Positions 50,501 through 62,733 of a stretch of DNA of 64,000 nucleotides are shown here, piece by piece. Source of the DNA: Nymphaea colorata. Taxonomy: Eukaryota; Streptophyta; Magnoliopsida; Nymphaeales; Nymphaeaceae. The stretch spans positions 35,499,706 through 35,563,705 of the forward strand of contig NC_045139.1 in assembly GCF_008831285.2 (NCBI RefSeq), written 5' to 3'. Position 1 is the stretch's first letter. Each line of letters starts with the position of its first letter. Made by a program: the position numbers and the translations under genes. The notes under the pieces were generated by a model, which had not been told where the DNA came from, did no database searches, and saw only the letters and a list, made by a program, of their open reading frames with translations.

Positions 50501-53500
50501 GAAGGTATCAGCCTGGACCTTCTTGTTAAAACAGAAAAAAGAAAGATAATAACAATAACATGCTTGGAAAACACGTGAACTATTTAGTTGCATTAAAGGT
50601 TTCTCTGAAGTGAGAAAGAACTATACCATGGTCAATCCTCCTCCTTCATGTCCCGCTGCAAGGATCATCTTTGGTAAGCCAGGAACAGGCCCAATAATTG
50701 GTTTCCCATCATGCACTACAAGTTTTGGTAACTATGTTACAAATACCAGCGATGGTTATAGATAAATTTCAAAAACATCAATAAAAGAATGTTTCACTGG
50801 AGACTTCGCTACAACAATTTTTCACACATGCTTTCCCAAACATATAATCCCCCAGGTCCACAGTCCACACATGTATACCAACTCATGCATATGCCTGCAT
50901 GCGTGTCCACTTTCCTGAATCAGAGCACACACATGGACGGAATTTTTGTCCTGGTGCAAGGATAACATGCAATATAAAACTATAATCAGAGAACCTTATT
51001 TTGACCCAGCCTAGATGCCTTACTAAAAGCACTTCGCAACACTACTTTCACTAGAAAAATGGACAATCCTGGACACTGTTTCACTGTCAACCACAAAGCA
51101 GCGAGGATATGACCAGATAAAATGTTGCAGAGGCAAACTGTGATGCACCAGCCGTTCTTAGTAACTAAATGGGCCAAGAATGACTGCTTACTTGGCTCAT
51201 TCTATGCATCCCAGTCGCCACACCTGGGAGGTGACGGCAGTTGCACTATGTCAAAAAGAACCTCCCAGCAACAATGTAGCCTTTGGACAGCTGAAAGCAA
51301 GGTTCTGTTGCCCCCCAAACAACTGGGAATCCAGGTTTTGTAGACCTACTTCCTCCAAAGTCTAGATTGACCATAACCTGCATTGAGGTGGTGTTGCACC
51401 ACACACCCTCCAAATAATATTTTACATGCAATGAAACCATAAGTCTGAAACCTATAAATTGCAGGTATTGCAGGCCTTCACAAACAAGCCATTAGCTCCT
51501 TACATGATAGATGCTCCAAGAAAATGCCTCATCGTCCATTATAGCACCACGAGTCTTATTCAGTTCACTCTAGAAGAGTCATAATAAGAAATGAAGAACT
51601 TACTGTAAGGACGAAATCCAATCCTTATTTTTCTGCTTCTTAACATGTCCTGTCGAGGGAGGTCTCTTAAAGCAGGAAAAAACTGTTGTGCACGATCTAA
51701 TATGCAATTCACAATAGATTCATCCATTCCATTGTCAAATCCAATGAACTGGCGACTACTTCCTGAAAATTTTGTCAATGTGGTCACAGTTTCAGATCAA
51801 AATAAGATAGCATAGAATAATGTTATTCAGCTTGAAATCTTAAAAGTTATAAAGCATGTGATACAACTTCAAAAAGGGAAAAAAAAAAAACTCTTATGCA
51901 GAATGAACAGGCAGAGATATTTCATGTTTACCAAATAAAATTTTAATAACAATAGCAAATGAGAAAAAAAAGGCTGTCTAGGGGCTTAGAGAAAAACGCT
52001 CAAAACCCAACTGACCCCTGACTTACTACTTAAAAAACTCAGAAGTACAATACTTAATAATCTGTAAATAATAAAAAGGAAGAGTTCATTATATATAAGG
52101 AAAAGGCGCTTTAGAAACTGCATGCTAGCTTGTACCCAAAAACAGTCTTTAAAAGCCGTTCAGAATTTACTGAATTTGTTCTCAGTTGATAGAAATAACA
52201 AGCTAAGAAAGACAGTGGAGCAGTCAGCCAACATTCAGCACTTGAAAGACCTTTGGCTCCGTCACTATGGACACAAGCTGACAGACTAAAACCAACAAAT
52301 CATGTGCTACAACAAAGCTAACTAAGAACATAGGGTCTATGAAAAACCAGCACACAGAGCACAGACCTAAAAGCAAATTTCCTGTAGCATCAGTTGTAGC
52401 TGTCATTGAAATTGACAACTTCTCGCATTCAGAAACTCCGGAAGCAGATAAATTGGATGATCGAGAAATGATCTGATGATCAACATATCCAAACTCCATT
52501 ATACCATGATTTAGTTGCATTTTCTGAAAATTTTCTAATATGACAAGGTACCCCTGGAGAAGCAAAGAAAGACTATCAAATAATTATAAGAATAGAGTAT
52601 TCCACACAGAGGGACTGTTATAAAAAAAAAAAAACAACCAACATTGCTTCAACGTAGAAAACTTCCAGTCTTCCACCATAATTTATGTTGAGTCACTTAC
52701 TTGTACAAGTTTAGGACAGCACTACTTTAGCTTCATGAATACAAAAAAAGTCGCAAATTTACATGCATAGCACCCTTAATTTCCCTGTCTTCAACTTCAA
52801 TAACTAACCCAAGCTATAGGTTACGGACATAAGGAAGCCATGGCCATTAAGTTTTTATTTTTTTTTCTTTTTTTGGTCGAATGGGAGCTTTGGTTATAAC
52901 AATTCTTGATATTTTAAATCCTTCAAAATCTCTTTGCACCCCATAAATCCATTTAGCACAAAAAGGTCGACTCCAGAAGCAATAGAAAGCCCCAAAATGA
53001 ACATGAGCTGACTAATGTAAGACATAAACCAACCCATCAAGTTGTTGCTTGAATGCTAAGAACAAATGAACTAATCAACAAGAAGAAGGCACTGGAAGGA
53101 AAACCTTATAATTGTAAATAAAGTTAATCAGACATGGTGGTCATGCCTTGCAGTCAAAACCAGATACCGTAAATGGAAATTTAACTGCCTCAACTAGGTG
53201 TTACCAATTTTATCAAAAAAGCAACATATTAGGTATGGAATAGATCCTGCAAACTTCTACCTAAATGCCATAACATTTAGGGACAACACAGAATGATAGA
53301 ATTAGGTTCAGGAAAGGATATGTCAGTGATTTTGTTAAGGTTCATAACTTCCATGAGAAAAAAAGAAAATCAAGAAAACATTGTTACAGTTACAAACATC
53401 CTAGCCTAGATGTACGACACTTGGTCAAAAAATTAAAACGAAAACCAAATATCCTTTGTATTTCCAATTCCAGCAACAACCAAGCAGAGTATTAACATAA

Positions 53501-56500
53501 AAGACAGTATAAAACCAGGTATAGAACTCCAACCTCATGTATGTGTCAAAGCAAAGCATTTTCTGTGAAGACTATTGGGCAATGATAAAAGTGAATCTTC
53601 AAACTGAATTTATTGGAAAAGGATTATGGGAACTAAAGATAACAGCTTATAGGGTCTTAAGAAGAAAATGTGATTTTCTCCTTCCAAATATTTACAAAAG
53701 AAAAAGGTAAAATTAATAGCAACTTCTTTCAACTTAAAATAGAACATGAGGAAAACTCCTCTATGACAGTAGGTTCTACTACTCAATCTTAAGGAGACAA
53801 TCTCTGATGCTTTGTTAAAATTATCTGGACTAAGATTACCCTAAATAATATGTTGTCATGGCCAACCTAGTCATCAGTTAACTGCCTATTTATACACCCA
53901 GTTATGGTCAAGTAGGGGCATCAGCTACTTAACATTTGGCTTGCATTGTGTGCACATGTGCTCATGCCTGCGTTTAGGAATTGTCATGAATTGCTTATGC
54001 AGTGGCTAAAATCTGGGAAGCTGTAGTGCATGCCTGTTGTATTGCTTGCTCAAAAACCATCAGTTTAAGATGCAATGAGTTCTGTATTTGATCATACACA
54101 ATGACAAGGAAAGAAGTTGCACACAAGGATTAAAGCTGCTCAAACAGACAAAATAACAAGAACAAAAGGGAAAAGATTCCCATAAGCAGTCCCTATTTGA
54201 CAGAGAATATGGAAAAAAGAGAAAGAAAGAAAAAGAAAAGTAGCAAAACAGAGAAAATGGGGGTTTTTAAATTCCTCCACCCCACAATATATTAGAAGAT
54301 GAAACTCAGATTTTTAGTAGCATTAAATTTAAGGACATACTAGTTCTTTATTTGAGGAGCCTAGGTGCCTCAGGTTAGGTGTTTAGGCTGCCACCCAGCA
54401 CCTAGATCGGTGCCTTTGGCCCCATGGGTGGTAATCCACGAAATATGCTGCACCATTATGAGCATTTGGAATGGAGGTGCATAATACCTAAACTTTACCA
54501 AGTAATAAAGTGTCAAAAGGAAAGTAAGTTACCAAAAAAGAAAATCCATTACTTCATTTTCACCTCAAGATACAAACATGACAACTATAATTTTTGTAGA
54601 TACCACAAGTACTTGGCGATTAGCATAGAGATGACCTTTCTAGGTATCACAGGGACAGAAAATGAGATGTTTAATCCCTTGAAAAGGTCTTGAATTAAGG
54701 ATCCACTCCAGGCACCAGTTGCCACTACAAGAGCTTGTTCACAGTACAGTATATTCTTGGAAGTTTGGACACCCACAACCTCACCACCATAATCGGACCT
54801 ACATAGCATAACATGATAGAAAGCCACATTAATGAAGGCAGAAATTCAATAGTTAAACAATTCAGGGAGAAAATGCATTCCGTCACCATTGACTGAAGCA
54901 TACCTTACTAAGGAGATTACTGGCTCATGAAAGAATTCCTTATACCTGCCCTGCAAACCAGAGGACCTATTCCCCTATATGTAACCAAGATCGACAAGGT
55001 CAGCATGCCTTCCACTTTCCTTCATTTAAGTAACTGTAAGAAGACAATATCTCTAGCATACCTTTTCAATAAAATCCACAGCAAGTTGAGCATCTATCTG
55101 GCAATCATCTGGGACAAAAGCAGCACTCCAGTCCCTTCCAACTTGAAGAGATGGCTCTTCTGCAGCCAGAGAACCAGCAGACAAGAACTCTGCTCTCAAA
55201 TCAGCTTCAGAGAGTAACTTAACTCTACTTGCCAGCATCTCCGATTCTTCAGGAGTTCTACCAATCAACAAGCTTCCTATTAATCAACATAAGATTAAGA
55301 TACTTTTATAACATATTAACATGTCTGCATGATTTACTGCTATTGATAAGATCAGAAGGCAATAAGGGAAAAAGAAAAAACCACAAAGAGAAACTAGACA
55401 AAGTATTTTATAAACCTAGAAAATGGTGGTAAATACACCTTTACGAAAATGATGGTAACTTAATCTAGTTATTTCACATTAAATGCTTCCTGTATTTGTT
55501 TTTCAGCGAAGGGAAAAAAACCACCTCACTGCCAAAACATTTGGCCAATGCCTTCCAAACAAGCATTCAAGTCATATGCATTTTAACCCAACCCCTTCTC
55601 CAATCCAGACATCTTGCCCAACTAACAGCCAACAAAATACCAAAACATATCTCTGGAGTATAAACACACTGGCATTATCTGAAAACTCCACCAAGGGGGT
55701 TACAGAATTTCTTATTTGACAGTTGAAACAATAGCTAACTCATATAGCACCTTCAAATCATCTTGAGAACCTCAAAGGCATAACTTGTTGATTTTTGAAC
55801 AGCAGTCTATTGCATATTAAAACTTCTATGGAGAGGATCAACAACATAAAAAAGGAACAATTTGCTGTCAATGTTATACAGAGACCCCAGGTTCAAATTT
55901 TCAAGCCAATGGACAAACTTCAGTACAAGACAATCTCTGATGTAATGACAACAAATGACCTGCACATGAAGAACCTTAGAGGCTAATGACAAAGACAGGT
56001 TTCACCCTCCCACCAGAATCTATTCTTCAACAGTTTTCCCCTCTTTCAGGTATCATATATGACAAACATGAAACATGAAATAAAGCATGTGCAAGAAAAA
56101 GATGGGAGCATCAGGATCATTTCTGACATAAGGGGAAAAGAGGGAGTATTTATAGCATCAATAATTTAACAACAATCCAATACAGTAAGAATGTTTGATA
56201 ATGAGCATGACAACAAAGCAATAAGAAGAGTGAGTATAATCATGATGATGGAAATTGAAAAAGCCTAGAACAGAAGAGCGTGAAGCATCAGCAGAAGGGA
56301 AAACACCAAAAGAAAAAGAAAACAAAGCTTGCTTAACTGAAACACAAGGAAACTAGTTCTGGAAGAGAAGAAAAGGGGTGATGGACATGAAGCAAGAGGA
56401 CAGACTGGAATATTCAACCAGGTTGTCACAGCATTGTAAGAAAACATAAGAAACCATAAGCAAAAATAAAATAGTCAGTGAGTTCCATAAGTGAAATATT

Positions 56501-58406
56501 GTAGCAACACATGATTATCATACAGGAGAAATCTCTATTTCATGAGAGAGGGAAACAAAGACACATATTTTCAACGAAGAAGATAACATTTCGCATCTAG
56601 CCAAGAAGACAACCTGCATTGCTCAAACAGGTTATGAAATAGCACAAAGGAAAAAATCTAAGAAGCAGGAAGAGATATCAATGAGTCAAGTGAATTACGT
56701 AATATGTTATTTGTCATAGGTAAACATTCTTTCATTCAATAGAAAAGGAAAAACAGAATATGCATTTTTAATGACAAAGAATAATATAAGTTTCGCTTGA
56801 AGCACAGGGACAACCTAGATCCTTCAACCAGGTAAATTTAGCAAAGCAAGAAAATCTAAGAACATTATTAAATATAGAAGAGTTAAGTGATATGCATAAG
56901 TGAAATGTCGTAGATAATTTACAAGAGAAACAATGTCTACTTCATTAGGGAAGTGAAAGCAAAACGCACATCTTCGTTGACTACAATAATAAATCAGGAT
57001 ACGGATATCAAATGATAGGGCCATGTGTAACCTGTTTTCTTCCATCCTAGCTCTTGCGAAGGATCCACGCCATGAAACCGCAACTCATCCACCAAATCTT
57101 CCCATAGCTTTTTGCTTCTGTTGCAGAGATCCCATGTCTCACTTCCAGGTGTTTTATGTGTCATCCATATGTAACCTTGGCCTAACAATGCCATGTAATC
57201 ATCGACAGAATAAATATCATTCCCAACAAACACCACTAAAAATCGTGACAGGAAGAGTAATAATCTTTTAATATAATCAACGAAACTAAATTGCTATCTG
57301 CTTCTTGATATCCACATAATATAGAGGACAATCTATAGGAAAGATACTTAAATCAAATTTTGATAGCCTTCGACATGGACGCTGTTAGACTTGGATTGCA
57401 TCTTCATGTAACAATATTCACAATACGTTGATAAATAGATGCAAAGCTGACAACCAAATGAACAATATTACTGTCAGGAAAATAAGAAGTAAAACCGCTT
57501 CAATTCAAGCTACGGAAGTAGTATTAATCTAAAGCAAGATTAAGAAATTCCGGGAATGAAACAGTCACAGCTAGTACCCAGGTCGAGCTACCGAGCTACC
57601 ATAAAACATATCGGGTTCTCAAGTTAATATGCCCAACCAAGTATGCTCCCTGAAGCCAAACTGTCTTACCTTGACTTGTTATTCATGCATACAACTCAAG
57701 CTATAGTAACAGATCCCAATCATATGCTGGACGGATTCACATCAACCAAGTATGTGCCCCACTTCAGGGATCGCAATCCTAGAATTTAAACTACATTAGA
57801 ATATATGTGTTTAACAACCATCAAGCTATTTGCATACTAATGTGTCTTAAGTACTCCTGATTTCAGCCGGACCTGACAAATCTGGTGCAGAAAACTGAGA
57901 TTACTTAAGTGCAGGAAGTGGATTACTGTGCTCCCGAAGACCAATAAATCTCTACGTTAAGATCAGAATGGCCTAGTAGTTGCTTATGCTTCAGGTAACA
58001 CAGAGCACCATACGAACAAAAATGGCCTTACAGAATTCCAAAAAAACGTCAACAGAATAAAAGAAGACTAGAAGGACGACGCGCAGAGTCCACCTGCACC
58101 AGTTGCGCCGGAACATGGGACCCCGGCATCCACCACGGCGACTGACAGATTGGTCGTCATCAAGAAGCGCCTGGCCACGGTTAACCCAATAATCCCGGCC
58201 CCGACTACGACGACATCGAAAGTTGAGTTCTCGACCGCGGTTGGTCTGAAACTTGAGGTCACCGATAGCCGGGTCCAACGGTTACTAGACCTCCTTATTC
58301 CAGACACAAATATGATGTGAGGGTAAGTCCTCGAACAAGACCTGGAGAGAGACTTGGTGTTTCCGAGAGAATAGGAAGAAGAAGAAGAGAGCAGACAGGC
58401 CTCCAT
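41559..58406 (-). CDS. FAD-dependent oxidoreductase, DAO/DadA family, probably plastid-targeted (9 exons)
   Basis: Flavoenzyme of the D-amino-acid/sarcosine oxidase fold; substrate unknown. Minus-strand exons are 58406-58094, 57181-57032, 55276-55062, 54974-54904, 54798-54636, 52553-52367, 51762-51604, 50715-50627 and 41657-41559. All have GT-AG borders and in-frame joins, giving 481 residues. Residues 1-60 are Ser/Arg-rich without early acids, like a transit peptide. FDVVVVGAGIIGLTVARRFL (63-82) is the FAD-binding Rossmann motif. PCSGATGAGQGYIWMTHK and WKKTGSLLIGRTPEE follow. Then come QALVVATGAWSG, QLNHGIMEFGYVDHQ and the C-terminal flavin-site block RIGFRPY-MHDGKPIIGPVPG-AAGHEGGGLTM-ALGTAEMV. 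The start MEACLLS was chosen because it begins the transit-like segment; 27 upstream in-frame residues look like leader. The last intron is about 9 kb because of copia insertions. The gene appears intact. Confidence 0.93.
42690..43850 (-). pseudogene. old Ty1/copia gag-protease relic
   Basis: On the minus strand, within the last intron of the FAD oxidoreductase, three collinear remnants can be read. These are a gag segment (43565-43317, with SLTVMEYLNKIKGITDELTL), a degraded zinc knuckle near 43010-43050 (CYLCCKYRHVNC) and a degraded protease site near 42790-42830 (SIDFGAASHVTRDIG, where the catalytic DSG reads DFG). Stops and frameshifts separate them. It is clearly older than, and different from, the element next to it. 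Confidence 0.7.
44461..44711 (-). repeat. 3' long terminal repeat of the intronic copia element
   Basis: 251 bp, TG...CA ends, bounded outside by ATGCT (44456-44460). Differs from the partner LTR at two sites near 44655-44685 (GGACT for GGGCT, ATCCGG for ATCTGG). Confidence 0.95.
44706..48995 (-). pseudogene. copia gag-pol polyprotein, interrupted by an in-frame stop
   Basis: One reading frame of 1430 codons from the Met at 48995 to a stop at 44706, broken only by TGA at 47234-47232 (codon 588). In order: gag with the UBN2/copia fold (about 20-230); zinc knuckle CTHCKKTGHTVDYC (256-269); protease WIVDSGATHHM (349-359); integrase zinc site (H489, H493, C518, C521); integrase core with HSDVWGP (D548) and TFRSDN (D611); reverse transcriptase with YVDDM (from 1106); RNase H with YCDNKSAINLANN; terminus in the polypurine tract. 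The local sequence suggests two small compensating indels bracket the stop. After HETSCSY the integrase jumps directly to RQLLNVTRALLF, omitting the usual segment with the third catalytic acid (Glu). A functional product is unlikely. Confidence 0.93.
44712..44726 (-). other. polypurine tract of the copia element
   Basis: Minus-strand CAACTTGAGGGGGAG directly abuts the 3' LTR. It primes second-strand DNA synthesis in LTR retrotransposons. The gag-pol stop codon overlaps its end and the first bases of the LTR. Confidence 0.9.
48996..49478 (-). other. GC-rich untranslated leader of the copia element with tandem repeats
   Basis: Between the primer-binding site and the gag start is a stretch of unusually high GC content for this window, rich in GGCGGCG/GCGGAA words. 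A 31-bp word occurs twice exactly (49251-49281 and 49312-49342, 61 bp apart, containing CGGAATCCTGAGCGGCGCTG), and further diverged copies lie between 49080 and 49240. It contrasts sharply with the AT-rich host intron. Confidence 0.8.
49479..49491 (-). other. primer-binding site, initiator Met-tRNA type
   Basis: Minus-strand TGGTATCAGAGCC begins immediately after the 5' LTR. It is complementary to the 3' end of plant initiator methionine tRNA, the usual primer of Ty1/copia elements. Confidence 0.95.
49492..49742 (-). repeat. 5' long terminal repeat of the intronic copia element
   Basis: 251 bp, TG...CA ends, bounded outside by ATGCC (49743-49747). Pairs with the LTR at 44461-44711. Confidence 0.95.
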
Positions 58407-58765
58407 TTTTTCAGCGGAGTTCAGTCCAGTCGAACGACACTTAAAGCTCCGTATATGAATAACGGAAATTTTAACGAACACCCCCAACTAATTGAGCATA
58501 TTGTAAAAACCAGCTCACTTTTAGAATTTTTCACTTAATCGACTTGGTTACTGAGAGCACTTTCCCTGTCAGAAAAGCATGTTCTCACCTCTTTTCAAAG
58601 GGTTATTTTGTAATTTTCATTGGAGATATTTTTATTCCTTTTTTACCCTCATAAAAGGAGGGGTCTTCCATTTAATTTATGGGGCATTTTGGTAACTTTC
58701 ATCCTGCAGGCGAATTTAAGTGTTATATATATATATATAACGGAGCAGGTTTTTTGCTTAGGAAG

Positions 58766-59192
58766 TAGGAATGTCATAAATGGACCCGAAATGGGTATCG
58801 ATTGAATTGCTTAAAAAAGTTATAGAAAAAGATTAACATCAGATTAAGAAATTGTATCCAGTTCCTATCTGAAAAAATGACATACAACCATATTCGGGTT
58901 CGGTTTGAATAAATATCTTACCGTATTCGCATTTAGGTTTAAATAAGTATCTTACATTCAATATTCATACAGATTGAAAGCCTTTTTAAACATATGATAC
59001 TGCAGTTAAGATTCATTTGTGTATTTAAAAGTCGGATTGGAATTCAGTTGCGAATTTAAAGTTGGAAGAAGATCATATTTGAATTTGGAGTTTAAAATTC
59101 AGACTTTATTATGGCATTATCTTTTTTCATTCATATTCAAATCCAAATACGTGAACATCAGATGATTCTAATATGATAATGGTTACATCCTA
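58766..59192 (+). mobile_element. GGATGTCAA-ended dispersed repeat, copy 5 (diverged)
   Basis: Begins TAGGAATGTCATAAATGG and ends GGTTACATCCTA, a weaker match to the family ends. The interior has AACATCAGATTAAGAAA and ATTCGGGTTCGGTTT, as in copies 1 and 4. It is probably the oldest copy. Confidence 0.55.
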
Positions 59193-59679
59193 GCCAGAAG
59201 GGTGTGTGACAATATTGGGGAGTCTTGGCATGGGGCACATACACCAGCTTTCCAATATAGCATGATCTCATGTGGCAGAGAAGGTGTTATGTTTGACCTC
59301 CTTAACACACGATCATGTGTTCGGAGGTGCTCGCGGGTGTTGCATGCATTGTATTGCTCGTTTGTGATTGGTTCAAAATTGAATTCAGTAACATCCAGTT
59401 CTTGGAGCCCAATGGGCATACCCTAGCTGGTTGGGTTGGCTGGTGAAAGTTTGATCGTTAGTTTGATTCCGTGAACGAAACTCTACTGGGCTGAAAACAT
59501 TATACACTAGTTGACCGATATCCCGCTTCCCACCCAGGTTTCAAAGTAATCCCGAACCCCGAGGTAGGAGAAGGTTTAGGGGGGGGGGGGTTTGACCTCC
59601 TATTCTTAATGCATACAACCAATACAAGTTTGCAAGTTTACTTATTGTCAAACTTGTAAACATGGTGGAATCAAACACT

Positions 59680-60035
59680 TTATTTTCGGAAAAAACGCGA
59701 AAAAACCCAAGAAAATGAAATGTTGTTTAAAACTTTTAAAAAACTCATTTTTTTGAAAAAAAACGTTAAAAACGAAAAAATGTGTTTTTAACACTTTTTT
59801 TTGCATTTTTTTTAATGCCAAACATTTTTTTTTTACTTTCTACTTTTTACTTGTTACAAATCTACTTATCTTTTGATGTTTGTGCTATTATTTTCTCACT
59901 TATTTTATTTTCTCCCAGTTTTAGTTTTTTAATTTTTGTAAAATACCATTTTGTTCTCATGTTTTTCAAGCCCGCCGTATTATACCCGACAAAAACCTTG
60001 CCGTAAACTCTGAGACTTTGTGACTGTGATTGAAT
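59680..60035 (-). repeat. A-rich dispersed repeat, copy B (inverted relative to copy A)
   Basis: Reading the minus strand gives AGTCACAAAGTCTCAGAG, GGGTATAATACGGC, AAAATAAAATAAGTGAG, CACAAACATCAAAAG and AAGTAGATTTG. These follow the same order as in the copy at 27761-28140. Divergence is moderate. The class is not identified. Confidence 0.75.
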
Positions 60036-60696
60036 GTCATGATATGCAGACACCTATTTAATTGGCTGTTAATTCACAAGTGACAAAACTTGAATCTTAT
60101 CATCCTCCTATTCAAATTGCTCTTAGCGGGAGCAAAATATATTTTGCCTTAAGATAAGCACACAAGTGATGGTCAATTGGGAGGCTTTGAACTCATACAT
60201 GCATATAAATCATTATATTGCATTAGTATTCCATCTGCAGTAAGTTTATGTGTTGCATAAATTTGCTCCAATCTTTAGGACATATTCATAGGACACCAAC
60301 CTAGTGTTCCTGTTACCCAATGCCCCTTTAAAGTTAGAAAGATAGAATCATAATGACATGCTAAAGGAAATTTGATGGCAACTCAGAAGTTAAAGTTGCC
60401 TTTCATGTTATTCTACGTTCTCGACCAGTCCAATTTTATAACATGACTATAAATGAGCTTTTGGATTTAGTTAACCTTGGTTAATTCGTATAATGCTTTT
60501 AGTGTGGTGCAACTTGCCTTTTAATTGAATGCAATTATTGTACAATATAATGCTCAACATGCCCGCATTCTCATTGCTACACAAGTTGTATGGAGACCCT
60601 TCATATCCTTAAGAGGCACATTGTTACTATGCAACGAATTTGGCTTAAAAAATAAGGAAGATTCATAGAACAATATGTTATAGGGTACTATAAATG

Positions 60697-60864
60697 CAGA
60701 GGCAGAGTCAGAATTTGTTTTTTTAGGAATGGCCGAATAACAATTTTCAGAATTTTTACATATAGAAAGTTAAAAATTTTCAAAAATATATCCATAAATT
60801 TGTTTAAAAAATTCCCTAAATGTAAAGGGGCCATCACCCATGCCAACCCCCTCCTCCGTCCCTG
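60697..60864. mobile_element. hAT-like miniature element (168 bp)
   Basis: Left end CAGAGGCAGAGTCAG; the right end in reverse complement is CAGGGACGGAGGAGG. Flanking 8-mers TATAAATG (60689-60696) and CATAAATG (60865-60872) match at seven of eight positions. Same type as the elements at 18040 and 37252. Confidence 0.7.
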
Positions 60865-62733
60865 CATAAATGTGCATCTCTTTTACGGGACAGCTTTATA
60901 ATACAGTAACACAGTGTTACTATCTCCTAAAAATCTCACTTCAAGGATATCCCTAGCCAAGGCGGCAGAAAGATAAGCCTCCGACCTTTTTATTCACCAA
61001 AAATTGCTATACAAATACAGGTTAGTTCTAACTAGATAGAACGAATTGGAAACCGGATAGAGCATATGAACATATTAATTTTTTGGCTGCAACGCGTCAA
61101 GCAAAATTCGATCACCTAATTCTCTGTGAGAAGTGAAAACGGGGTGCAGCATAACCCAAACATATAGCAGATAAAAATGCACTTAACCAGGGTTGTAAAA
61201 ATCAGTTTATGAACCCGTGATTCCTAAACCACTCGTGAAGAAGAAAAACGTATTCAAATTTATTTCAAAATACATACAAAAAATATAAATACATAATTAC
61301 AAATAAAAATATTAAATATTTAAAATACTTGAAATTTGAAGCGTCCCACTCTTGAGCGTTTGATGAATGAAGCAATTCGTCAACAAGCGACGGGGCGCTT
61401 GATAACATTGAAAAAAAAAATTGAGCAGTTAATATATTTTAGGAAAAACGGCCTCACGTATCAGGCCCTATTGTTTAATTTTTTTTGAGATATTTTAGTT
61501 GACAAGTTATAAAATGGATCATAACTTTTCACCTGTACAAAATATCCCATAAAAGCATATATCACATCTAAGTATACAAAAAAGTCATTTTGTGCCGAAC
61601 GTCGCCTAAAGGCATGTATCACATCTAAGTAGACACAAAAGTGTGATGCCAACGGAGAGAGATAGAGAGAGATCGTATCAAAGCTCCTAAACAAGATTCT
61701 TTAAAAGGAAAAAGAAAACAAGTTCCTCAATAGGTTTCTTCAGGGAAAAGAACGAGAGGAAAACAAAAGGCAGCTTTGGACACTGCCAACGTTGAGAATG
61801 AACAACCTTCAAAGCACATAAAAAGATCATTTTTACCCAAATGGGTGTTCTTGCCTGATGCATGGTATCAATGTTTAAAAATACAGCTAAAAGGCACAAC
61901 ATCCCCACTATTCTTCGAGTGAACAAGAAGTACTCGAACAGGACTTGAAAGCCCTCCGTTCCCCCGGTCTCCAGGGTATGGAAATACATCCAGACCTAAA
62001 TAGAGTACAATACACCCTCCAACTTGAGTGTCACAATCCCACCTTTTACAGTTCAAGAGAATAGCACCTACAAGATTCGAGTAGGCAACAGTGCGTTCTA
62101 TATGCCCGCCGAACCGATAATATAGAACATAGTTAAAGAACACACCCGAATAGTTAGTGCAGTTAATTGTGCTGTTATGCTGCCGCCTAAAGAGGCAGGA
62201 AAATATGCAATCAGGCAAACTTTGGAGGAACATAAGCAATAATTGTGAAACCTTCATACACCACAAGTAGAAGACTAGTTAAAAATTTGATAGAAGATGT
62301 GCTATTGATCGAAAATATACATGAGCTTCTCTATACAAGGACAAGATGAACCTCAATGACACAAGGGAAACATGGAATTGATCCATGAATAGATTCCAAC
62401 ACCATTACCTTCAAATTGGGATTACACAGACGTAAAGCTTATGCTACTCACATGACTAGATCTCAAGAATCTTAGCAACACCAGCGATTTCACAACCGAG
62501 CAAATAAGGAAACGATAAACCTTTGCATTTACATTTTCCCCGCTCCTCTATAATCAACAGAAGGATATTTACAACATGAGCCCTGATATGATTCTGACTA
62601 ATTAAGCAAGAGGCAAAAGTAGAAACTTCACTAATTCTCAAGGAGGAAGAAGTCTTCAAATGCAGACACCTTCAAGACTGGGGGAACACCGATACAACAG
62701 ATGCACAAGTTATGTGCACATGGCTTCTGCTTG

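Larger units (their letters stand above)
58407..62733. other. gap between the FAD oxidoreductase and ARIADNE-like genes
   Basis: Contains the FAD oxidoreductase promoter, a GGATGTCAA-ended repeat (58766-59192), the inverted A-rich repeat copy B (59680-60035) and a hAT-like element (60697-60864). The right part is probably the 3' untranslated region of the ARIADNE-like gene. A G run at 59580-59591 is the only strong homopolymer. No protein-coding exon was recognised. Confidence 0.6.

Noticed and set aside
58407-58487. Twenty-seven extra N-terminal residues for the FAD oxidoreductase
   Set aside because: Starting at the inner Met gives a typical transit-peptide N-terminus; the upstream part reads as leader.
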